Source: Schistosoma mansoni
Lineage: Eukaryota; Platyhelminthes; Trematoda; Strigeidida; Schistosomatidae
Assembly: GCF_000237925.1 (NCBI RefSeq)
Contig: NW_017386042.1
Location: 682,001-746,000 of the forward strand
Length of the DNA: 64,000 nucleotides
Direction of reading: 5' to 3'
In this document: positions 13,101 to 25,100 of the stretch, piece by piece
Numbering within the stretch: the stretch's first letter is position 1
Layout of the letters: each line of letters begins with the position of its first letter
Position numbers and translations under genes: made by a program
The notes under the pieces: generated by a model
Database searches by the model: none
Told to the model about the DNA's origin: nothing
Seen by the model: only the letters and a program-made list of their open reading frames with translations

Positions 13101-16100
13101 GTAAATGAAAGGCGTGAGAACCAAGAAAGGAGCTTACCACTATAGTCTAGTATCCCTGATTTGAGAAATTATATGCCCGACCAGCATTTAATCGTGAATC
13201 AATACAACTAAGTTTCTACCCTGCGCCCAACCTCACTATCACTTACCCGGTTATCCCCGCAGATGCGAGTAATATTTCTGAGACATGTGTGGTCAAATAC
13301 TAGTAACTTGAGAGTATCTTTTACTCTTAATGGCCATGTTTCACAGCCGTAAAGTAGAACAGAGTGAACTGCTGCGCAGTATACTCGTCCCTTAATTGAT
13401 AGACGGATGTCTCGTCTTCGCCATAGGTGACGTAAGTTGGCAAAAACCAAACGAGCTTTTTGAATCCGTGCTGAGATTTCGTCAGACACCAACCCATTAG
13501 GGCTGATCAGACTTCCAAGATAAGTGAAGTTGTCGACGCGTTCGACTACTTCACTCCCTATCCTTAGTTCAGGTGTTGACGCAGGACAGTTCTGGAGTAA
13601 CGATTTACATTTGGATGGGGAGAAACGCATCCCAAACATCCTGGCATTATTACTCAGTTCTAACAGAAGACTCTGCATTTTGTCAGCGTCTTCACCAAAC
13701 AGGACNNNNNNNNNNNNNNNNNNNNNNNNNNNNNNNNNNNNNNNNNNNNNNNNNNNNNNNNNNNNNNNNNNNNNNNNNNNNNNNNNNNNNNNNNNNNNNN
13801 NNNNNNNNNNNNNNNNNNNNNNNNNNNNNNNNNNNNNNNNNNNNNNNNNNNNNNNNNNNNNNNNNNNNNNNNNNNNNNNNNNNNNNNNNNNNNNNNNNNN
13901 NNNNNGCCCGTTTCTTCCTATTGTGGCACTCCTCAGCATTGAACATCCACGATCCCGCCTCGCAATGTTCGAACACAGGACCTATCAGTCTCGCGCTGCT
14001 GGGGAGTCCCACAATAGGACGGAACGGCCTTCCAGGTTTTCCATGGTGGTCTAGCTTCAATTGAATCATGATCCCAACTATTAAAATAACTATAATATCC
14101 ACAAAACCCCCTTCTGATATTAAAATTATAATTATTAATAATTCTAAAAATAGTTCCAACTCTTTAGTATTTCTGTCATAACATCTAGTGTAAAAGAGTT
14201 TACATAATTACTTAATCTGTCAGAACATTTTACATGTTACTTTGCCTGTGAATCGGAAAAACAGAGATCCCCGTTTGTTCAAATGGATATGGTTCACCCG
14301 TCTTCTCATATCCCTAAAAGGACGCAAATAGATTTTTGCCGATCTTCAGATTGTTTTTGGTAAAGGTTAAGGTGCTCTTTACGAACTGGCTTCAACTATA
14401 GAGATGTTTTGTAACCATATGGGTGGATAAATTTATCGCAAAAATCCAAGATGCTGTATCTTAAGTTTCATCAATTCGTCCTTAAGTTATAATACCACGG
14501 GCTTAAGGTTTATTTCAGGACTAGGAATTATTGTTCTTTTCCCTGTAATATGCAATCTACATAGGAAACATTGAGCGCTTGATACATTTAGCACCAGTTT
14601 TACTCCACGATAACAGGAAGTTTTTTGTTTTAAGCGCTCTGAACACTATACAAAAATTATTACCACTCATTTTAGGCCTGTTTTGTATTTTGCGCAAAAA
14701 CCTAACTCATTTTCTCTATTCTGATGGTGTCATTCTCACATCTTACATTTACTAGAGTAGTTGTTACCAAACACATCACAAATCAAACTATGCTTATTTT
14801 CGTTTGACGAATAAGTTTCAATATAGACATACTTGTTTGTCCGATTGCTAGTGTGCAAAGATTTTGTCAGCTGAATTTGGCACAAGTTGCTGATCTTTAT
14901 ATGACTGTCAGACAGATTGCTGAACGGCTACCTGAATGTTTCTCAGCTACAAGCCTAACCATATCTATGCAAGATGGAGAAGATGCTGGTCAAAGTGTGT
15001 CAGTAAGTTTTTTTACTGAAAAAATGCTATACTTTCTGAATTACCTCTCTAGAATAATTATGACTTAATTGTTTAGCGACTGAAGCACACGCATTTGTGT
15101 TCCATGTAACGGAACTCTTATGTCTTTCAGTTTGAACATCCGAGTATTATCATTAATAGCAGTCGTTGTAATAGTAAGAAGAACAATATTGAACTGCTAA
15201 ATCTTTTATTTTATTCTATTTTCAGCATTAAATAATTAAGTGATATTGTTTAGTAGCCTAATTTAATTTCTACTGAGATATTTAACTTGCTGGCTAATTG
15301 TAATCTCAATGTTCCATTGTATAATACTCATATCTCGCTAAAAAATTTAACTAGATTATCAATATTTAACTTGTTTGTAAGTTAATGATTGGGCAGAAAT
15401 ATTACAGACTAGCCACCACAGCTGCGTTTTATTATATATAGTCTCATTGATCGTATATATCACAGCCTATATGGTATTTGCTATAAAATCTCATCCAAGT
15501 TTGGTTATTCGCTGGATGAAACCCACTGTCTTTCACATATGGCGATTCTGTTGATGATATCATTGAACTGACTTGCTTAATTGATCACACACACCAGTAT
15601 GATAGGTGTATTTTGGATCTAAAAGAGCAACTACATTTCATTACATTTGTTAGGACGTGCTACCTTTTCATATAATCTGCATGTAAAGAGGTAGACTCAC
15701 GTTAAAAATGTGTATCATTTTCCTTTTGGAAGCTGGAGACATAAGGTCGATGTTAAGAAAATATGAACCTCAAGAAATCATTAAGGGCTGGATAGTTTTC
15801 GTATGATCAACATTAAAACGCCGAAAACAAGTGTTTGCCTCATAAACGATACTCAACAACTCGTGATTATTTCCCATCAATCATCTAGTAATTGAATAGA
15901 AATGGCTGTCCAGAGCACCTTAGTTTTTAGTGGTACTGTAGTGAACAGAACACGGATAGGGACAATCGAATTTATTTAAGCACAAATTACAGACTATTTC
16001 ACTAAAATCTGATAACCATACAGTAAATAGTTAATTTGCATAATAACAATCAATTTATAAGAACTCTCGTCTAAATTAGAGCGAATAGTTTCACAGTATT

Positions 16101-19100
16101 TGAGCGCCGAGTTGATGTAAGACATTAAAGCTTTTTCAAGGAATTAACTCCTTGAAAAAGCTTGGACCAGATTGCCAGGCGAAACGTTGGATTTACTACA
16201 AATTCATTCGCTGAGATTTTACAAATATATATTATTCCTATTTAATGTATAACAATCAATTGTTTCAATCTTGACTGCTCCTTCTGCAAATATCAGTCCA
16301 TCTTCTCTGATTTCGTTGTTCATGCGTTTTCATACCGATTGCTCTTCATTCCTGTTCTTTCCTTATCGATCTCCTGCCAAAATGCATTCTATGCCTGACC
16401 ATCATCATATACTACTTATGTGGATATAAGTAACTCACACCACAGTACATTGATTAAGATAACCTATAAACTAATATAATTTCTACCAAACCCCTTCAAT
16501 TAAACTATTAGACTATCAAATATTGTGTATATATTGACTAATCTTAAATTAATATTTTATTGTACTTTAGCCTACCTCAAGTATTAGTCAACTTGTGATT
16601 GCATCAAATAAATTTGGTTCATTTGCATAATGCGTTCTTAATTACTTATTTATTCAAATGTAAATTATAATCACATGGTTATACTCTGTAATTTATCAAA
16701 AAATAATGTAACCATTTTGGTTTTTATTTTAACTGTAATCACCATTTTTCCATCGTTAGTCAATTGAATTTCTAACAGTGAAGAAAAATGAGATATCAAT
16801 GGATTGATAAAAAGTTGTTTGAATAGTCAGGTTTTCAATGTTTAGAATGAAAATATCGAATTCACTTAGAATAACTCCAGCCAATTAACATTTTCATAAG
16901 GTATTTAGAAAAAGTCAATAATTTCTCCAATTTATATATAAACGTACTTATCCTTAAACATTTGCAATGTACTCACACTTTGAACGTTATAATTTTAGGA
17001 TAAATCATAACTTAGAATGTGTTACATTATCTCTTTGATCGATTTATTTTTTAGAAGTTTCTATTTCTTGGGGAGTCCTATAGCGTCCTTCGTCAAAGTT
17101 TCTAGAAGTCCTGGAAACTTTTGATTCAGCATTGAAAAGAAGCTTCTCAGAAACATCTAAAAGATGAGGGATTATGGTATATCGCGTTTTGATTGGATCA
17201 TTGCCTATGTCGTTAGCATATTTTTGACATGTTTCCAGAACTTTCTTGAAGTCCGAGGTCACATGGAACCATAAATATACTCGGTTTTTTCGTTTATGAC
17301 TAACCTTGGAATAAACCTTTTACGCTTCGCTCTGTTTCCCTATTCAAGTTGATGTGTAGGAGTAGTCTGAAGTTATAATAAGCGACTAAACAGTTAGAAA
17401 CAAGCGTTCAAGTAGCGAACTTATCACTACTAATCTTTTTAGACTAATCCATATAGCGCGAATAGTTTCAATGCTTGTAAGCCTCTAATCTCATAGTTTA
17501 ACTGGTGCAATGATTCGGTTTTTTGTTATAATAACTGTTTCATGAACACAACATATGTTTGAGTAAAGTGTAACTAAATGATTTAAAAATGTACTCTACT
17601 TCTAACTATTGAAGTCATAATGATAAACCCTTTGGAATTCAAATACTATTTGTGGACCTCACATAAGAGAAACAATCTCAGTTATTGAGATTTAAAGGAT
17701 TCCTACATTTTGTCCAGCAAACGTGTCTAAACTTCAGGGTGATAATCATAATTGTCAAAAAATGTATAGTTTTTAACAACCAAATCAAATCTTTACCGTG
17801 CTTATCCAATCATATTCAGATGTGAAGTTGAAGAAACAAAAACAATGCTTGAAAAATGTTTTCAAATCCTCAATTAATGTGAAGAAACTTGAGAATAGAT
17901 CGGCGATAGCGTTACATACGTTAGAAACAGGGCATAAGATCACTTTCGAAGGTATCAAATGACTTCAGAAAGGTTTTGTTATATATAAAAAAAGATTAAC
18001 AACAGAAGCACTGTATATGTGAGCTAATAAAAGCAACCTGAACAGAGAAGATGGTATTCAACTATCTACCACATGGTCAATGTTCATTAACAAGTAATAG
18101 GACCCTATCTCTATCCAACCTGTTTATTTCACATGCATTGTTATTCTGACAGGAATTAATTGGGATATTTTAGCATTACAATTATATATGTGATGGTTCT
18201 CATTTTACATGCACACAGACGGTTCAAAAACAATTTCGACTTGTATTTTTATTTTTACTTAATATAAAAAGTTAATACCTAGTATCAATATGCACATACA
18301 CAATCATTCATTTATTTTCGCATTGTGAACTTTTCACATGATCCGCATATAACTTACTGAAGTCAACATCTGAATATGACTGGATAAGCACAATATAGAC
18401 TTGATTTGATTGTTGAACATTATACATTCCTTTGGTATTTTAGTTATTACTCTGAAGAAGTCCAGACAAGTTTGCTGGACGAATCGTTGAGATTACTTAA
18501 ATTTCAATCACTGAGATTAATTCAAATATAATTTTTACCTGTAATATCTTCTCTATACTCGGCGTCCAATTTCTGTCAAACATTCGTTCTAATATTGACA
18601 AATATTTGTATAAATAGTACACAAACGTATTTCTAGTTTTTTGATCGGTCCATTATGATTTATATTCTTGATGGTTTTCTATTTCGGTATAATGATAGTT
18701 ATTATTATTATTATTGTTGTTATTATCAGCATGTTCACGTCCATGTATTGCCAAGAAAACCAAATGATTTCCCAGAAAATGATGATATTTATAAAGCAGT
18801 AAGTACTTTTTGCTGTTCAGTGTTCTCTTTCAGTTAATAATGGTCATTTCTTCTAAGTTATCATACCAAATGGATACTAAAACTGGTGCACGAAATGTTA
18901 AGTTTATTATTTTTCAGACTTAACATTTTATTTATTTATTTATAATGCTTTATATCCTCAAATAGACTCCTACAAATACCAATTTTGTAAATTTCACATC
19001 ATTCTATCATAGTCTATCTTTGTGCCAACAAAGTTTAAGTTATTCACATGTTCCTGATTTTGTGGTCAGTATAGCGTAAATTTTGACTACATTATTTTTT

Positions 19101-22100
19101 ACCAGAATTCTAACAAAGACATCCTAAACCACATCTGATTCTGTCCTCTATTTATGTGTTGTGTTTTTTGCCGGCAACTTCAAAGTCGAACCGTGTTAGG
19201 ATATTCACAAGAATATCCCAAAAATTATCTCGAATGTAAAATGGTATGTTTTCAGACTCTTCACATAATTCGCATGTTATTTCCTATTGGCCATTATTTA
19301 CAGTGTCCTAACTATGACTTTCATGTGTCGTTTCCCTATTGGCCAATTTTGAGTCGTCCTAATTATAACCTTCACGTGTCCTTCCTTTCCATTGGTTACT
19401 GTTAATAGTCATCGTAACTGTATAAATATGCCTTGTCTGTAAACCATTTTTGTTCTGCTGCTGACCCCATAAACAATTCTCATTTAACGACCGTTGCTGC
19501 TACCTTGACGTGGTGGTCGGGCTTGCCTATCGTGATGATCCAATCGAGCTATGCTGGCTGGAACAATCGTTCCTCAAGGTCCTACCATGCCAGACAGGTC
19601 GGTTGAAGAGCGGTGAGACTAAAAGCAGCAATCCCAAGGTCCGAAGGCGAAGTCGTACTGCTGACTGTACAGAGGTGTGAAAGCAGTAAGGTGTTTCCTT
19701 CAGACAACCAGCATGACAGCGATGCTGCCTTCCCACAAGGAGGGGTGGGGTTAGAAAAGGTCGACCCTAAAAATGCACACCTCGCCTTATCCCACGGATT
19801 TCCGTCTCCGGCGGTAAGGACTTTTGAAGAACGGAGCTAACACGTCAAAAATCCCCCACAAAAAGGCCGTGCGTGACCGGCCTCAAGCAGATGTCCCTTG
19901 GGCACTGCGGTCACGCTCCCAGGTCGTTAAGACCAACACTAATCCAACTTCTTTTTCAGGTCCCTCAAGAAATACCCTTCCACGGTGTGGGCAGCCGGGA
20001 AGTGATACTAGCCCTCATACCCTTAACTGCACACAAGACCAAGTTGGTCGCTTTCAAATCCCTCCTACACCTAATAACTCTGTTATCTCCTCGACTAACC
20101 CTTCCCACGTCCTTTTATCGCGTCGCACCGCTAGGGCAAACGATTCGAGAACACAGAACGTTATTCCTGGTCTCTTGAAACCACGCTCTAAACTACATAT
20201 AGGAACTTTTAATGTCCGAACATTGTGCCAAATAGGACAACAGGCTTCCTTAGCTAGAACTCTAGAATCTTACACCATCGATGTGTGCTGCGTCTCCGAA
20301 ACGCGCATACAAGATCCGAGTAGTGTCATTCATTTGACCGCACCTAATCAAAATAAAGTTTCATCTCGATACACGCTCCGTGTATCTGGAAGCCCTGACG
20401 CTGCTTCCCGTGGCCTCGCTGGAGTAGGTATAGCATTAAGTCCTAGGGCAGAACTAGCTCTTTTAGACTGGATCCCAGTAGACAGTCGTCTATGCGCTGT
20501 TCGACTAAACGGATCAGTAAGGACTCGGAAAGATAGGGAAATTCGTCGTTGCCTCTTCGTCGTCTCTGCCTACTCTCCCACTGACTGCAGCTCAGACGAT
20601 ATAAAAGATGAGTTCTACAGGAAACTTTCTGACCTTCTCCGAGAAGCTAGGCGTTCTGATGTAGTAATAGTAGCAGGTGACTTTAATGCTCAAGTAGGTA
20701 AACTAAGTGAAAGGGAAGGACACCTGGGTGGATCTTATGGTGTCATGGCGAAAAGAACAGATAATGGTGACCGTCTGTTGCAGCTATGCTCAGATAACCG
20801 CCTATTTCTTGCAAATACTAACTTTAAGCATAAGGAAAAACATCTTTTGACCTGGCGACCCTCGAATTCGTCCCAACGTTGGACCCAATTAGATCACATC
20901 GCTATCAGCCACCGATGGAGGGGCTCGATAGAAGACTGTCGCTCATTCTGGGGCACATGCTTAGATTCAGATCATGCTCTAGTGCGAGCACGTATTTGTC
21001 TGCGTCTTACTGGACGTAGGAAAGACACTGCAGGGAAGCCTCTAAGGGTTCTACTTAATGGTAGGCAAGCTAAGAATATATTTCAGGAACAACTAGAAAA
21101 ACAGTTAGGCAGCCATGTAAGTTGTGTCCACCCCGAGGCAGCGTGGAATGACATCCGAAAAGCTGTGGAATCAGCAGTGATATCCGCTAATAAGGTAAAC
21201 CATAACGTTAGGGAGAAACAATGGATCTCGGCAGCATCTACCGCACTGATAGATGCTCGTAAACTCATCCCACCTGGCTCTGAGCATAACGAAGAGCGGA
21301 GTCAACTTAAGCGCAGGCTTATAAGAAGTCTACGTAATGATCGTGAACAGTGGTGGGTAGCGAAAGCAAGAGAGAAAAACAATCTAACCATTTTAAGCAA
21401 AGATGGATAGTGTCTAGCAGTGGAATCGGTATTAGGAACCCGAATATCAGTGAAACCATCTCAGATAAAGGTGCATCTCAGAGTTGATGTTCACTCTGGG
21501 ACTCGAACCCAGTACCTTTCGCTTCAAACGCCATCGCGTTATCCACTCAGCTACTGAGACCTGATAGCCACTTGCTTGTGCAATGGGGTGAAGTTTTAAA
21601 TTCATTTTAGTATTGTTTGTTTGAATCTTNNNNNNNNNNNNNNNNNNNNNNNNNNNNNNNNNNNNNNNNNNNNNNNNNNNNNNNNNNNNNNNNNNNNNNN
21701 NNNNNNNNNNNNNNNNNNNNNNNNNNNNNNNNNNNNNNNNNNNNNNNNNNNNNNNNNNNNNNNNNNNNNNNNNNNNNNNNNNNNNNNNNNNNNNNNNNNN
21801 NNNNNNNNNNNNNNNNNNNNNNNNNNNNNTATGGTTAAAAAGAAGGCCTAGGGATTAATGAGACCCATCGATTATGTAAATAACAAAAAAGTGACTTAGT
21901 GAAATGAACAAATGAACAAATGTTTAAAACCCGATAGCATCGCACGATCGATTTGTCTTCATATAACACACTGCATAGCAATGCATACCTGTAACCTTAT
22001 AACTGGGAATCGAATATAGGACCTTTAGTTATGTGCACAATTGTCTATCCTCTGGACCACCACTTATTATAAGATCCAATTTACAGGCTCTTCTCATTAC

Positions 22101-25100
22101 TACAATGGCGAAGATGCATCCACTCTTTGTGTTCTACCAAATTCTAATCTTCTGAATTCCTCATGTCTTTATCTTTTTCTCTTTCCAAATTTATTTCACT
22201 GTACTATACTCCTTCAATAATTTCTTGAAACCCCTAATCTTTTGGATTTCTGATTATACTCCTACTACTTCTACCACTATGGGATTTGAATCGACAACTG
22301 CATCTCTGTGCTAATGTGGTATGGCAACTCGAACTGATGTACGTACGTACGAAGTTCTACGTTGTGACTGACTGACTGACTAACGGCTGTGTTCTGATTT
22401 ATTGGAGTTGGGGAACAGTATTGGGGTCGAACTAGGATATCTGAATTTGGTCAATCGGTAGAATTGCGTGTAGTCCTATCGCAATACCCACGCTATATTT
22501 CGCATTATAACAATTTGGCGACGGAGATTTTGCAAACAAGTTGCTGACTAGCTATGGATCCAGTTAAATTAGAAGAATTGTTCAAGCAACAGCTGAAGCT
22601 GATGGAGATGCTTACTCAGACGCAGATCTCTTCTCGAGTCTCATGTACACCAACAATCCCTCAATCAGTCGACGGTATTACTAGTGGTATTTCAGAGTTT
22701 CTTTATGATCCTGATGCCAATATTACATTTGATACCTGGTTCAGACGTTATGAAGATCTTTTTAAAGTCGACCTTGCTGACAGAGATGATTCGTGGAAGG
22801 TGCGGCTTCTTCTTCGAAAACTTGGTCCATCAGAGCTTGATAAGTATTGCAACTACATTCTACCGCAGAACCCACGAGACCGTTCCTTCGATGCCACTGT
22901 TCAAACTCTCAGTCAACTTTTTGGTGACCATCATTCACTCTTCAATACGCGTTATCGCTGTTTAAAACTGGTCATGAACGAGTCCGATGACTTCTTAACC
23001 CATGTTGGCATTGTCAACCGTGAGTGCGAACGGTTCAAGCTCAAATCCCTTACCGACGACCAATTCAAATCCCTCGTATTCATATGTAGTCTTCAGTCAC
23101 CCAAATTCTCCGACATCAGAACTCGATTGCTGAACCGCCTTGAACAAGACCCTACGCTGACACTTAATGCAATCGCCGACGAGTATCAACGCATTGTCAA
23201 CCTGCAGCGTGACACCACTTTGGTCCAATCTGGGGGCCAGGGTGGTTCCGAAGTTCACGCTGTCCAACGTCAGAACAAATCTCCGAGATCAACAACCTGT
23301 GGTCCTACGAAAGCCAGTGCTCCTTCTTTCTCTAATCACTCCAGACCGGTTCACAAGAAGCCCACCTCTCCATGTTGGCACTGTGGAGCCTGGCATTATG
23401 TGAAATTTTGTCCATTCAAACAGCAGCTGTGCGATCGCTGTCATAAAGTTGGTCACAAAAGCGGTTTTTGTCAATCCCATCGACCCAATAGCCGTCGAAA
23501 TGAACAGACGCAGCATCGTTATCCTAAAAAGCCGGTTCCCTCATCAGGAAGTTTAGCAGCAGTCTTCCACACCCATGCCGCCACGCGACGCAAATTTCTA
23601 ACCCTCTCAATCAATGGTCAGCCAGTTCGATTGCAGTTGGACACTGCATCAGATATTACTATTCTGTCGAAAGAAACTTGGCGAACCTTGGGTCAACCTC
23701 CCATCAAACCATCTTCGCAGACAGCCGTTAGTGCATGTGGTGGTCATCTCCGCCTTCATGGTGAACTTAATTGCTGTATTTCGTTCAGAGATACAACCTT
23801 CAACGGAACGTGCTACATCACCAAATCTCCTCTCAACCTTCTGGGTTTAGATTGGTTCGAAGAACTTGGTCTTGCCAATCTTCCTATCAGCACTATCTGT
23901 AATCAAGTACAAACTCCTGCTACTACACAACAGCATGCTACAGACCTCCAAAATCGATTCATCGAACTCCTCCAGCCTGGACGAAAGCTACGAACAATTC
24001 ATAGTGCAATGACACCCAGGCGAGTAGCCCAGCAGAGTCCTCACATGAAGAATACCCGAATTCCTTACGAAGTTGGCGCAAAAGTGTATGTGCGGGACTA
24101 TAGACATGGGTATGATAGATGGATAGAGGGTGAAGTCGCAAAGAGACAGGGGAAGGTCATGTATGAGGTCAGAGTAAACAAAGAAATCTGGACCAGGCAC
24201 CATAATCAACTAAGGCCAAGAGAATCCAAGGAAAAAGTTGAAGTTACGAAACGCATCCCACTCGATTTATTACTGGATACTTTCCAACTTCCGCCAATAC
24301 CTACAACGGAGGCAACTCAGTCATCTAATCAAGCAGAACATTCTTCAAGTTCTCGGTCGTTACCTCGAAGGAGGTCGGCACGCAAACGCAGAATACCAAA
24401 GAACTTTCAGGTAAACCCACGATTGCGTCGCTATTAATTTTTTCCAAGGGGAGGTGTTAGGATATTCACAAGAATATCCCAAAAATTATCTCGAATGTAA
24501 AATGGTATGTTTTCAGACTCTTCACATAATTCGCATGTTATTTCCTATTGGCCATTATTTACAGTGTCCTAACTATGACTTTCATGTGTCGTTTCCCTAT
24601 TGGTCAATTTTGAGTCGTCCTAATTATAACCTTCACGTGTCCTTCCTTTCCATTGGTTACTGTTAATAGTCATCGTAACTGTATAAATATGCCTTGTCTG
24701 CAAACCATTTTTGTTCTGCTGCTGACCCCATAAACAATTCTCATTTAACGGCTGTGTTCTGATTTATTGGAGTTGGGGAACAGTATTGGGGTCGAACTAG
24801 GATATCTGAATTTGGTCAATCGGTAGAATTTCGCGTAGTCCTATCGCAATACGCTATATTTCGCATTATAACACCTATTCAAGTCAAAACTTTATATTAG
24901 TCATCCCAACATTAGCCATTTTATCATATTTTACAATCCTAAATTCATATGCTTTAATTTTTAAACCATGTATTTTGCCTTAAACCTGGTCACCTTTAGG
25001 GATTACTAATTTGGATATATAATTGCAGAATCTGAAGAGAATTTATTAAAAAGAATATTATTCGTTCATAGATCTGTATTTTAATATGATGAGAATTTTT

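Larger units (their letters stand above)
19490..22380 (+). mobile_element. Non-LTR retrotransposon (family A) nested in the LTR
   Basis: It starts ACCGTTGCTGCTACCTTGAC and ends in a TGAC-repeat tail (GACTGACTGACTGAC). TAACG occurs at both junctions (19485-19489 and 22381-22385), a 5-base target-site duplication. Inside are the endonuclease ORF, an internal loss of the reverse transcriptase, a hammerhead SINE piece, a 200-N gap, and the 3' UTR (22080-22380). The same 3' UTR is present in reverse at 30858-31130 and 39425-39620. Confidence 0.85.
19194..24873 (+). mobile_element. Boudicca/CsRn1-like LTR retrotransposon, polymerase-deleted, 5' LTR interrupted
   Basis: The 5' LTR is in two pieces (19194-19489 and 22381-22512), the 3' LTR is 24455-24873, and the internal region is 22513-24454. 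LTRs start TGTTAGGATATTC and end CGCATTATAACA, and differ by only a few bases, so insertion was recent. A primer-binding region (TTTGGCGACGGAG) follows the 5' LTR and a polypurine tract (CCAAGGGGAGG) precedes the 3' LTR. The single ORF is gag-protease joined to the integrase C-terminus. The bases outside the LTRs (AACCG and CCTAT) do not form an evident target duplication. It lies in the last NitFhit intron. Confidence 0.9.

Noticed and set aside
13524-14064. Long ORFs at 13524-14054, 13573-14064 and 13692-14159
   Set aside because: They are open only because they cross 200 N.
17044-17262. 72-codon reverse-strand ORF resembling a protein
   Set aside because: It lies in a dispersed repeat whose second copy (32456-32840) has no equivalent frame.
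19154-19405. 83-codon ORF on the + strand, repeated at 24454-24666
   Set aside because: Both lie inside LTRs of the Boudicca-like element and reflect chance openness.
21480-21550. tRNA gene on the reverse strand
   Set aside because: A- and B-boxes are present, but the flanks are those of a SM-alpha SINE and no acceptor stem closes, so it is a tRNA-derived SINE head.
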